Shown here: positions 53,097 through 60,801 of the stretch, one piece after another
Layout: every line of letters begins with the position of its first letter
How positions within the stretch are numbered: the first letter of the stretch is position 1
Source of the DNA: Streptomyces sp. NBC_01294
GTDB lineage: Bacteria > Actinomycetota > Actinomycetes > Streptomycetales > Streptomycetaceae
DNA: 64,000 bases
Direction of reading: 5' to 3'
Assembly (NCBI RefSeq): GCF_035917235.1
Contig: NZ_CP108423.1
Location: 992,001 to 1,056,000 of the forward strand
Made by a program: the position numbers and the translations under genes
Notes under the pieces: generated by a model
Databases searched by the model: none
The model's input: only the letters and a program-made list of their open reading frames with translations
Told to the model about the DNA's origin: nothing

Positions 53097-54529
53097 CGGC
53101 GGGCCTCCTCGAACATGGCGCGGACGGCGGCCCCGCAGTGGAAGCCCTGGCAGCGGCCGCCCCGGGCGCGCGTGCGCCGCCGCAGGCCGTCCGGCGAGCC
53201 GGGCGGGACGGTCCCGGCGAGCGCGTCGCGGATCTCCCCGCGGGTGACGCGCTCGCAGTGGCAGACGATCCGGCCGTACTCCGGATCCGCCGCGATCATC
53301 GCCGCGTCGCGGTACGGGCGGGGGAACGCCTCGCCGAGGTTCGGCATCCGCACCGGGGCCGGCTCCTGCGCGCCGGCCACCGGCAGCCCGCCCTCGGCGA
53401 GCAGCTCCACCACGTGGGCGGCGATCGCCATCGAGGCGGTCAGGCCCGTGGAGCGGATCCCGCCCACGGTGACGCACCGCTGCGCGGGATGCGCCCGGAT
53501 CGCGTAGTCCTCCTGCCCGGTGGCCGCCCGCAGCCCGGCGTAGACGGCGGTGACCTCCTCCTCCAGGAGCGCCGGCAGGATCCGCCGGCCCTTCTCCCGC
53601 AGCAGCGCGAGCCCGTCGGCGGTCGACCCGGTGGCCGTCTTGTCGTCCAGGTCCTCGGCGGTCGGCCCGAGCATCACGTTCCCGTACACGGTCGGCGTCA
53701 CCAGCACTCCCTTGCCGCGCGCGTCCGGCACCGGCAGCAGGATGTGGCGTACGAGGCCGCGGGCGAGTTCGTCGAAGACGATCAGCTGACCGCGCCGGGG
53801 CGTCACGGTGAAGTCCGCGTGGCCGAGCATCCGGTCGATCTCGTCGGCGTACAGGCCGGCCGCGTTGACCAGGTGCCGGGTGCGCAGCGGGCCGCGGCCG
53901 GTGGCCAGCGTGTGCGGTGCGCCCGGGGTGACCGACCGCACCGGGCAGTTGAGGTGCAGGTCGACACCGGCGCGCACGGCCTGCGTCGCGTACGCGAGGG
54001 TGGTCGTCCAGGGGCAGATGACGGCCTCGTCCGGCACGTGGAGCGCCCCCAGCACGCCGGGTCCGAGCTCCGGCTCGCGGGCCCGTACCTCCTCGGCCGG
54101 GAGGATCCGGGCCGAGCGGTAGCCGTTGCGTACGGCCTTGTCGGCGAGGCCGGGCAGGGCCGCGTACTGCTCCTCGTTCCAGGCGACGAGCAGCGCCCCG
54201 AGCGGTTCCACCGGGATGCCGCTCTCGGCGGCGTACGAGGCGAGCAGCCGCTGCCCCTCCCGGACGAGGCGGGACTCCAGGGAGCCGGGCACGGCGTCGA
54301 AACCGGTGTGCAGGATGGCGGTGTTGGCCTTGGAGGTGCCGTTGCCGACGTCGTCGGACGCGTCGATCAGGGCGATCCGCAGGGGGAGCCGGGCCAGTTC
54401 GCGGGCGATGGCCGAGCCGACCACGCCGGCGCCGACGACCGTCACGTCGTACGCGTCGCCGTTGACGTTGACGTTGCCGTTGCCGTTGCCGTTGCCGCCG
54501 GGCAGCGGGCCGTCGGTGGTGACGGTCAT
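53093..54529 (-). CDS. GlpA-like FAD dehydrogenase with [2Fe-2S] BFD domain
   Basis: A 478-residue protein. The N-terminus is unusual: a GNGNGNVNVNG repeat precedes the FAD-binding VTVVGAGVVGSAIARELA. The DAO-type oxidoreductase domain follows (HTGFDAVPGSLESRLVREG; HLVNAAGLYADEIDRMLG). The C-terminal ~70 residues form a BFD-like [2Fe-2S] domain with ligands in IVCHCERVTRGEI and GRCQGFHCG. This matches anaerobic-type glycerol-3-phosphate dehydrogenase subunit A or related 2-hydroxyacid dehydrogenases. ATGA overlap with the kinase gene and GTGA overlap with the downstream oxidoreductase show tight coupling. It is expected to feed electrons to the quinone pool. Confidence 0.86.
   Translation of the reverse strand: MTVTTDGPLPGGNGNGNGNVNVNGDAYDVTVVGAGVVGSAIARELARLPLRIALIDASDDVGNGTSKANTAILHTGFDAVPGSLESRLVREGQRLLASYAAESGIPVEPLGALLVAWNEEQYAALPGLADKAVRNGYRSARILPAEEVRAREPELGPGVLGALHVPDEAVICPWTTTLAYATQAVRAGVDLHLNCPVRSVTPGAPHTLATGRGPLRTRHLVNAAGLYADEIDRMLGHADFTVTPRRGQLIVFDELARGLVRHILLPVPDARGKGVLVTPTVYGNVMLGPTAEDLDDKTATGSTADGLALLREKGRRILPALLEEEVTAVYAGLRAATGQEDYAIRAHPAQRCVTVGGIRSTGLTASMAIAAHVVELLAEGGLPVAGAQEPAPVRMPNLGEAFPRPYRDAAMIAADPEYGRIVCHCERVTRGEIRDALAGTVPPGSPDGLRRRTRARGGRCQGFHCGAAVRAMFEEARR
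54462..54497 (-). repeat. Hexameric GGCAAC/GTCAAC repeat at the GlpA-like N-terminus
   Basis: About six tandem hexamers on the minus strand encode alternating Gly/Val and Asn immediately after the start. The stretch is low-complexity and precedes the FAD fold; its length may vary among strains. Confidence 0.8.
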
Positions 54530-55962
54530 GCCGGGCCGTCGAGCAGGGCGGAGACCGCCGTACGGAACCGTGCGCGGCGCTCCGCCGCCTGCCCGGAACC
54601 GGCCCGCGGCTCGTAGACGGCGGACGGCTTCCACTCCGGGACGGCCTCGTGCACGGTGAGCGAGGGGTCGAGCCCGAGCCGGGCGACCGCGCCGACGCCG
54701 AGCGCGGTGACGTCCGGCAGCGCGGACACCTCGACGGGGATCTGCAGCAGGTCGGCCTGCGCCTGCATGAGCAGCGCGGACCGGGTCAGCCCGCCGTCGA
54801 CGCGCAGGGCGGTCAGGGGCGCGCCCAGATCGGCGGCGACCGCGTCCGCGAGCTCCGCCACCTGCGCGGCTATGCCGTCGCACAGCGCGCGAACGAGGTG
54901 CCCCGCGGTCGTGTCGAGGCCGAGGCCGGTGACCGAACCCCGCAGGTCGCCGCGCCACCAGGGGGCGGCGAGCCCGGCGAGCGCGGGGACGAAGGTGACG
55001 CCGCCGGCGTCCGGGGCGCTGCCGCCCACCGGGTCGATGTCCTCCGCGCCGGAGATCACGCCGAGGTCGGTGAGCCACCGCACGGCGGAGGCGGCCGTGT
55101 ACACCTGCCCGTCCAGGCAGTAGCTGGTCTCCCCGCCGAGCCGCCAGGCGACGCAGCCGACGAGTCCGGAGGTGCTGCGCAGGGGGCGCGGCCCGCTCTG
55201 CGCGAGGAGGAACGCCCCCGTGCCGTAGGTGCACTTGGCGGTACCGGGCTCGGTGACGCGCTGGGCGAGCAGCGCGGCCTGCTGGTCGACGAGCAGCCCC
55301 GTCAGCGGCAGCGGGGGTCCGAACGCGGTGGTGGTGCCGACATGGGTGTCCGCGTCGACGACTTCCGGCAGCCGCTCGCCGGTGAGGCCGAAGGCGTCGA
55401 GCGCCGCCGGCGACCAGTCGACGGTGTCGAGGTCGAGCAGCTGGGTGCGGCCCGCCGTGGCCGCGTCGGTGACGAAGGCGCCGGTGAGCCGGTGCACCAG
55501 CCACACGTCGCTGGTCGTCACGACTCCCTGCCGGGTCAGGTTGCGGCGTATCCAGGCCATCTTCGGCGCGGCGAAGTACGGGTCGAGCGGCAGCCCCGTC
55601 CACTCCTGTAACGAGGCGGCGTGCGGGGCCAGTTCCGTGCACAGCTGCTCGGCGCGGCGGTCCTGCCAGACGATCGCGTCGGTCAGCGGCTCACCGCTCG
55701 CCGGGTCCCAGGCGAGTACGGTCTCGCCCTGGTTGGCCAGGCCCACCGCCACCACCGGCTCGCCGGCCGCCGCCAGGGCGGCCCGCCCCGCGTCGACGAC
55801 CGAGTCCAGCAGCTCGCCGGGGTCGACCTCCACACGGCCGCCCGGCAGGTACCGGGGCCGTACGGGGGCGGAGGCGGAGCCGATGACCCCGCGTACGGGA
55901 CAGACGACGAGGGCCTTGGTTCCCGACGTGCCCTGGTCCACAGCGAGCACCGGGCCCGTCAT
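54526..55962 (-). CDS. FGGY-family kinase, glycerol kinase-like
   Basis: A 478-residue kinase. LAVDQGTSGTKALVV is the N-terminal phosphate-binding motif of the FGGY family. VGLANQGETVLAWDPASGEP resembles the sugar/glycerol site, and LRVDGGLTRSALLMQAQADLL is the C-terminal signature with its ATP-binding glycine. Adjacent GlpA-like and oxidoreductase genes support glycerol or a related polyol as substrate, but the GlpK regulatory residues are not clear. The ATG at 55962 has GGAG nearby; an in-frame ATG at 55989 is an alternative. A TTA codon lies at 55609-55611 (plus-strand taa), making expression bldA-dependent. First gene of the operon. Confidence 0.86.
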   Translation of the reverse strand: MTGPVLAVDQGTSGTKALVVCPVRGVIGSASAPVRPRYLPGGRVEVDPGELLDSVVDAGRAALAAAGEPVVAVGLANQGETVLAWDPASGEPLTDAIVWQDRRAEQLCTELAPHAASLQEWTGLPLDPYFAAPKMAWIRRNLTRQGVVTTSDVWLVHRLTGAFVTDAATAGRTQLLDLDTVDWSPAALDAFGLTGERLPEVVDADTHVGTTTAFGPPLPLTGLLVDQQAALLAQRVTEPGTAKCTYGTGAFLLAQSGPRPLRSTSGLVGCVAWRLGGETSYCLDGQVYTAASAVRWLTDLGVISGAEDIDPVGGSAPDAGGVTFVPALAGLAAPWWRGDLRGSVTGLGLDTTAGHLVRALCDGIAAQVAELADAVAADLGAPLTALRVDGGLTRSALLMQAQADLLQIPVEVSALPDVTALGVGAVARLGLDPSLTVHEAVPEWKPSAVYEPRAGSGQAAERRARFRTAVSALLDGPA

Positions 55963-56278
55963 CACCACTCCGTCCCCTTGTATCGACACGCGTGATCGGC
56001 GCCGTGCGCGATCGCCGCTCGGAAGCCTTCACCAGCGGACGGCGCCCGTCAAGATCCGCAAGAACCGGGCCGGGGGGTCGCGGAGTCGACCTGACGTGAA
56101 TTCATATCCTGTACGTGGCTTGATAGTTGCATTTGAAAAGATTCATGCCGCGAACGCACACAGTCGCTCTATAGTGATCGCCGATCACCAGGCGCGAAGG
56201 CCATGCGATGCGAGGACCGATGACCACGACCACCGCAAGACGCGCCCGTCCCGACCATCCGCCGACCGGGGCGAGGTG
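55963..56278. other. Divergent intergenic region between kinase operon and hypothetical gene
   Basis: No gene seen. The strip 56095-56180 is strikingly AT-rich for this genome. It has TATAGT at 56170-56175 and a perfect 15-bp palindrome overlapping it. Near 55992 the partial half-site GTGATCGGC resembles one arm of that palindrome, so a shared regulator for both directions is possible. Confidence 0.5.
56170..56188 (+). promoter_or_regulatory. -10 hexamer overlapped by a perfect 15-bp palindrome
   Basis: TATAGT (56170-56175) is followed by GTGATCG-C-CGATCAC (56174-56188). The palindrome begins inside the -10 box, so a bound protein would block initiation. Spacing to the ATG at 56279 gives a leader near 97 nt. 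Confidence 0.55.
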
Positions 56279-57259
56279 ATGGCGGGCGGCGACTTCCGGC
56301 CCGTCTACCACCCCGCCGGCCACGACAACGAGTTACGTGTCGCCGTGCAGGACCTGCGCACAGGCCGATGGCTGTCGATGGCGCACCTGCTGGACCGGAC
56401 GGACGGCTGGGGGCTGTGGACCCAGCGCACCCAGGTGCTCGCCGCGGTCGCCGCCGGATCGGACGTGGTCCAGGCGTGGCGGGCCGAGGAACCGCACAGC
56501 GTCGCCGCGTCCGTCATGCACACCCGTGTCGTCGTCGAACGGGCCGTCCGCGCCCACCGCGCACGGCACCCCCGCACGCACGAGCTGTGGCAGGAGGCGT
56601 GGGCGGCCTGCCGGTACGCATCCGAGCTCAGCCCGGCCGACCCCGTGCCCTGGGTCTGCCTGCTCGCCCTGGCCCTCCTCGACGAACACCGCGCGATGGA
56701 CGAGCACCGGCTCCCTCCGCCCGGCCTGATGCTGCCTCCCGGCCCCTGGGGCATGCTCGCGCAGGCCGACAAGCGCGATCCGCACAACCGCGAGGCGTAC
56801 CACCGGATGCTCCAGTTCGTGTGCGCGGGTACGCCGGGACCGCTCACGGGGGCCGCCAACTTCGTGCACTGGGCGGCCGGTTCGGCCCCGCCCGGGTCCG
56901 CCGTCCACGTCCTGCCGCTCTACCTGAGCATCGAACGCTACCGCCGCGAGCGCGGCCAGGAGAAGGCCCTCGACCTGCACTGGGTCGCCGAGGACGCCGT
57001 CCGTGACGCCGGCCACGCCCTGGACACCTGGTTCCGGTACGCCGACCTGCGCCGCGCCTCCCCGCTCGATCTGAACCATCTCGCCCATGCCCTGTGGGGA
57101 GCCAACCGGTTCGGCGAGGCGGCCCGGGTCTTCGACGCGATCGACCGGTACTGGACCACCCTGCCGTGGGCCCACCGGACCCGCGACCCGGCCGACCAGG
57201 AACTGGCCACGGAGGTCTTCCTGCGGGCCCGGTCCCGCAGCCTGGCCGGCCGGGACTGA
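56279..57259 (+). CDS. Hypothetical helical protein (TPR-like), TTA codon near start
   Basis: A 326-residue protein I do not recognise. The ATG follows GAGG closely; a GTG one codon upstream is equivalent. It is rich in Trp, Arg and Ala helices: WGLWTQRTQVLAAVAAGSD, VPWVCLLALALLDEHRAMD, HPRTHELWQEAWAACRYAS. It ends with ALWGANRFGEAARVFDAIDRY, which resembles a TPR helix pair. No signal or membrane segment. The 19th codon is TTA (56333-56335), so translation should depend on bldA. It stands upstream of an APC permease gene (128-bp gap). A promoter with a 15-bp palindromic operator lies upstream. Confidence 0.7.
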   Translation: MAGGDFRPVYHPAGHDNELRVAVQDLRTGRWLSMAHLLDRTDGWGLWTQRTQVLAAVAAGSDVVQAWRAEEPHSVAASVMHTRVVVERAVRAHRARHPRTHELWQEAWAACRYASELSPADPVPWVCLLALALLDEHRAMDEHRLPPPGLMLPPGPWGMLAQADKRDPHNREAYHRMLQFVCAGTPGPLTGAANFVHWAAGSAPPGSAVHVLPLYLSIERYRRERGQEKALDLHWVAEDAVRDAGHALDTWFRYADLRRASPLDLNHLAHALWGANRFGEAARVFDAIDRYWTTLPWAHRTRDPADQELATEVFLRARSRSLAGRD

Positions 57260-57387
57260 GCCCGGGGCGTCCCCCACCCCCGACGCCACGCGCCGCGCCC
57301 GTCGCCCCAACGCCCCACCCCCTGTTCTCCACCCCCGCTCTCCGCTCCCCGTCCCCGTGCTTCACGAACCCCCGGAGGTACCTCCCC

Positions 57388-58920
57388 ATGTCCCGCATCG
57401 CGCCGACCGTCCGCCCGGACAGCAAGGCCCCGCCCCGGCAGGACGAGGAGGAACGACTCAGGGAGCTCGGCTACCAGCCCGTCCTCGCCCGCCGGATGGG
57501 CGGCTTCGGCAACTTCGCCATCAGCTTCTCGGTCATATCCGTCCTCTCCGGCTGCATGACCCTGTACGGCTTCGGCCTGGGCACCGGCGGTCCGGCCGTG
57601 ATGCTGTGGGGCTGGGTCGGCGTCGGCCTCTTCGTCCTGTGCGTGGGGCTCGCCCTGGCCGAGGTGACCAGCGCCTATCCCACGTCGGGGGCGCTCTACT
57701 ACATGGCCGACCGGCTCGGCGGACGCCGCTGGGGCTGGTACACGGGCTGGCTCAACCTGCTCGGCCTGCTCGGCGCCATCGCCGGCATCGACTACGGCGC
57801 CGCACTGTTCACCGGCGCCTTCCTCAACCTCCAGTTCGGCTTCGTGCCGACCCCCGGCTCCACCTTCCTGATCTTCCTGTGCATCCTGCTGCTGCACGCC
57901 ACGCTCAACCTCTTCGGCGTCCGCCTCGTCAGCGTGCTCAACTCCATCAGCGTCTGGTGGCACCTGGGCGGCGTCGCCCTGATCGTCGGCGCCCTGGCCA
58001 TCATCCCGGACCACCACCAGTCGCCCTCGTTCGTCTTCACCGAGTTCGTCAACGACACCGGCTGGGCCAACCCGTTCTACGTGGCGGCGGTCGGCCTGCT
58101 GCTCGCCCAGTACACCTTCTCCGGGTACGACGCCTCCGCGCACCTCTCGGAGGAGACCTCCAACGCATCCGTCTCCGCCGCCAAGGGCATCGTCCGGGCC
58201 ATCTGGGTCTCCTGGATCGCCGGGTTCGCGCTGCTCGCGGGCCTCACCTTCGCCATCCAGGACTACGCGGCCGTCCAGGGCAGCGCCACCGGTGTCCCGC
58301 CGGCCCAGATCTTCCTCGACGCCCTGGGCTCCGCGGGCGCCACCGCCCTGCTCCTCGTCGTGATCGTCGCGCAGCTCTTCTGCGGCAATGCCGAGGTCGC
58401 CGCCGCGAGCCGGATGGTCTTCGCCTTCAGCCGTGACAACGCGCTCCCCGGCTCGGCCCTGTGGCGCAAGGTCAGCAGCCGTACGCAGACCCCGGTCCCG
58501 GCCGTATGGCTCGCGGTAGCCGTCGCCGCCGTACTGGCGCTGCCGTCGCTCTACTCCGCCACCGCGTACGGTGCCGTGACCGCCATCAACGTCATCGGCA
58601 TCACCCCGGCCTACGCCATCCCGATCTACCTGCGCCTGCGCGCCGGCAGCCGCTTCGAGCCCGGCCCGTGGAGCCTGGGCCGCTGGAGCAAGCCGATCGG
58701 GTGGATCGCCGTCGTCTGGGTGGCCGTCGTCACGGTCCTGTTCTGCCTGCCGCAGAAGTCGCCGGTGACCATCGACTCGATGAACTACGCGGTGATCGCC
58801 CTGGCGGTGGTCCTGGTCCTGGCCAGCGCCTGGTGGTACGTCGCCCGGCGCTCGTACGGCACCCCGTCGGCCTACGGAAACGCAAGGGAGCAGGCCGAAA
58901 TCGCCGAGGGCATCGTCTGA
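57388..58920 (+). CDS. APC-family amino acid/amine permease
   Basis: A 510-residue transporter with about 12 membrane helices. The N-terminal signature DEEERLRELGYQPVLARRMG then FAISFSVISVLSGCMTLYGFGLGTGGP (cited in parts as FAISFSVISVLSG and YGFGLGTGGP), with AYPTSGALYY and AQYTFSGYDASAHLSEET, is typical of GABA/choline-type APC permeases. The start is fixed by GGAGG before the ATG. Imports an amino acid or amine across the cytoplasmic membrane; substrate not assignable. A strong hairpin follows the stop. Confidence 0.88.
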   Translation: MSRIAPTVRPDSKAPPRQDEEERLRELGYQPVLARRMGGFGNFAISFSVISVLSGCMTLYGFGLGTGGPAVMLWGWVGVGLFVLCVGLALAEVTSAYPTSGALYYMADRLGGRRWGWYTGWLNLLGLLGAIAGIDYGAALFTGAFLNLQFGFVPTPGSTFLIFLCILLLHATLNLFGVRLVSVLNSISVWWHLGGVALIVGALAIIPDHHQSPSFVFTEFVNDTGWANPFYVAAVGLLLAQYTFSGYDASAHLSEETSNASVSAAKGIVRAIWVSWIAGFALLAGLTFAIQDYAAVQGSATGVPPAQIFLDALGSAGATALLLVVIVAQLFCGNAEVAAASRMVFAFSRDNALPGSALWRKVSSRTQTPVPAVWLAVAVAAVLALPSLYSATAYGAVTAINVIGITPAYAIPIYLRLRAGSRFEPGPWSLGRWSKPIGWIAVVWVAVVTVLFCLPQKSPVTIDSMNYAVIALAVVLVLASAWWYVARRSYGTPSAYGNAREQAEIAEGIV

Positions 58921-58928
58921 CCCCTCCC

Positions 58929-58957
58929 CGCGCGCCCCGGTGCACCCGGGGCGCGCG
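58929..58957 (+). terminator. Hairpin terminator after the permease gene
   Basis: Perfect 12-bp arms CGCGCGCCCCGG (58929-58940) and CCGGGGCGCGCG (58946-58957) enclose the loop TGCAC, 9 bp after the stop codon. Confidence 0.75.
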
Positions 58958-58971
58958 TCCCGACCCCACCT

Positions 58972-59004
58972 CGTGACCCATCGCGTGACCCACCTCGTGA
59001 CCCA
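58972..59004. repeat. 12-bp tandem repeat downstream of the decayed protease locus
   Basis: CGTGACCCA recurs at 58972, 58984 and 58996, an exact 12-bp period with alternating spacer TCG/CCT. It lies between the permease terminator and the end of the pseudogene. Confidence 0.8.
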
Positions 59005-59011
59005 TCGCGCG

Positions 59012-59566
59012 TCACTGCTGCTCGAAGTGCCTCTGAAGCCACGTGCGCAAGCCGCGAACTCGCGGGTCATGGCGGCGTCCGACTGCTTGAGGACCGTCGA
59101 ACGGCCACCGTCCTCCACCGTGATCGTGTAGCTGGACACGCAGAGCGGCCATGTCCTTGGCCATCCCCGCCATCCTGGCGTTCAGTTCCCCGACCTGCCT
59201 GGTCAGCGCTGCCAGGCCGTCCTGCCGGCCCGCGCCACCGTTCCCGTTGGCCGCAAGGCTCCGTGCCCGGGCAACCCCGGTCGGGACGCCCCTGACGGGG
59301 ACCTCCACCTCCTGCCACGCCGTCAGTACGGCCGACTGCTCAGGGCTGCCGACGCCGAACAGCTCCCCGGCCTTCCGGAAGGTGGTGCCCGCGAAGTCCT
59401 GGAACTGGTCCTCGGAGCCGGACGCCTTGAGCGATTCGTACCAGATGGCCCCTGCGGCCTCCCGAAGGACGCCCGGACCGTTCGCTCACCCCGCAGGCGG
59501 GCCGTGGTCAGCATGGTGTCCAAGGCGGCCTGGCGCACCTCGCTGTCTTCGCTCTCCAAAAGCTTC
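59012..59566 (-). pseudogene. Decayed M4 protealysin-type metalloprotease and emfourin-like inhibitor remnants
   Basis: Three fragments in different frames, read right to left. (1) 59460-59566: KLLESEDSEVRQAALDTML then TTARLRGERTVRASFG, resembling the propeptide start of protealysin-like proteases. (2) about 59160-59480: EAAGAIWYESLKASGSEDQF then TTFRKAGELFGVGSPEQSAV and LTAWQEVEV, matching the C-terminal helices of M4 peptidases. It runs on into a coiled-coil-like GLAALTRQVGELNARMAGMA. (3) about 59012-59140: SYTITVEDGGRSTVLKQSD then AAMTREFA and, one base out of frame, LRTWLQRHFEQQ, resembling an emfourin C-terminus. The catalytic HExxH core is missing. A deletion joins propeptide to C-terminus and at least two frameshifts follow. 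Family calls are from memory of motif style. Confidence 0.6.
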
Positions 59567-59569
59567 CTG

Positions 59570-60601
59570 TCAGCACAGGGTGTCCCAGTGGTGGAGGGCC
59601 TGGAGGGCTGCGGTGCGGGTGGTGGGGGTGGCGGGGGTCCGGGTGAGGAGGTAGTCGGCCACGGGGGTGAGGAGGAGGGGGGTGTCGGGGGTGGGGGTGT
59701 GGAGGCGGGCCTCGTCCCAGGCGTGGCGGATGACGGTGCGGCGCAGGAGGGTGCCGTGGCGGGTGGGGAAGCGTCGGGTGGCGGCGGTCTCGGTGCGGCG
59801 GCGGTGTTCGGGGGCGAGTTCGGGGGCGAGTGCGGCGCGAACGGCGGCCAGGGGGCCCAGCGGGAGGTGGTCGGCGGCGTGGTCGAGGAGGGTCGCGGCC
59901 TCGGGGGCCAGGCGGTAGGCGGCGAGGACGGCGGCGGTCTCGGCGGGCTCGAAGGGCCGGCGGGCGAGGCACGCGATGTCGAGCAGGGTGACGGGACCGG
60001 GGGGCAGGGCGGGCCGGTGGAGGTGGGACTCGGCCAGGGCGATGAGGCACTCGACGTGCTCGTCGGCGACGAGGTACGGCCGGACGGGCACGGCCGAGCC
60101 GTCGCCGGGCAGGGCGGCGGTGGTGAGATGGACGCGGTACCAGGGGTCGACCAGGGGGTCCTCGGCGGGCCAGTGGACCGTGACGGCGGTGTGGTGGGGG
60201 CGCTCGCCCAGCAGTGAGACGTCGATGTGCTCCACCGGGTGGTCGGTGACCAGACGGATGACGGCCTGCCACAGGGCCGCCTCGTCGGGGGCAACGAGGT
60301 CGAGGGTGTCCAGCGGGCGGAGCAGGCCGTCCGGGTAGTAACCGGCGAGCGGGAGGCCTCGGATGGCGCGGACGCCGGTGGAACAGGCGAGGTCGGCGGC
60401 CAGGCGGGCGTAGTGGGCGACGCGGTCGTGGGCGCGGCGCAGTTCGGCACGGGCGGGCTCGCCCATCCGCACGCCGTCGCGGACCAGCGCGGAGAGCGCC
60501 AGGTGGGGCAGGTGGTGGTCGGCCCGGGCGCGGTGGAGCAGTTCGGCCGGCCCGGCGGCCGGGTCGGCGTCGAGCAGCCGGTACAGCAGTGCGGTGTTCA
60601 C
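59570..60601 (-). CDS. Nucleotidyltransferase-fold protein (NTP_transf_5-like)
   Basis: A 343-residue protein. GVRAIRGLPLAGYYPDGLLR then PLDTLDLVA resembles the nucleotidyltransferase motif of the NTP_transf_5 family (the usual LKG...YPDP..R...DIDLLV), which lacks assigned substrates. The middle segment VEHIDVSLLGERPHHTAVTV and the His/Arg-rich C-terminus also fit. The GTG start has GGAGG 9 nt upstream. The catalytic Asp pair is only partly kept: D-T-L-D is present, and the G-S motif is not evident. It is divergent from the SARP regulator across 200 bp containing the heptamer array. The stop abuts the decayed protease. Confidence 0.72.
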   Translation of the reverse strand: MNTALLYRLLDADPAAGPAELLHRARADHHLPHLALSALVRDGVRMGEPARAELRRAHDRVAHYARLAADLACSTGVRAIRGLPLAGYYPDGLLRPLDTLDLVAPDEAALWQAVIRLVTDHPVEHIDVSLLGERPHHTAVTVHWPAEDPLVDPWYRVHLTTAALPGDGSAVPVRPYLVADEHVECLIALAESHLHRPALPPGPVTLLDIACLARRPFEPAETAAVLAAYRLAPEAATLLDHAADHLPLGPLAAVRAALAPELAPEHRRRTETAATRRFPTRHGTLLRRTVIRHAWDEARLHTPTPDTPLLLTPVADYLLTRTPATPTTRTAALQALHHWDTLC

Positions 60602-60718
60602 GGACGTCCGCCTCCGAATGTATGGTCAGGCCCGGCGCCACCGGCGGCCGAGGGGGCGGGAGGGCGGTGCCGGACCGTATCCGGCGTGCCCGCGGCACGG
60701 CGATTCTGTACGGCAAGG

Positions 60719-60758
60719 TTCAACACCTGATCACCACAGGCTCAACAGACTCTCGACA
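60719..60758 (+). promoter_or_regulatory. SARP-type heptamer array
   Basis: Four direct heptamers, TTCAACA (60719), ATCACCA (60730), CTCAACA (60741) and CTCGACA (60752), are exactly 11 bp apart with 4-bp spacers, consensus NTCRMCA. GACGCT (60767-60772), a -10-like box, begins 8 bp after the array, as in known SARP-activated promoters. Transcription would start near 60779 toward the SARP gene. Confidence 0.7.
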
Positions 60759-60801
60759 CCGGGTGCGACGCTGTGGTTAAAAAGGTGACACAAAACGAGA
60801 C

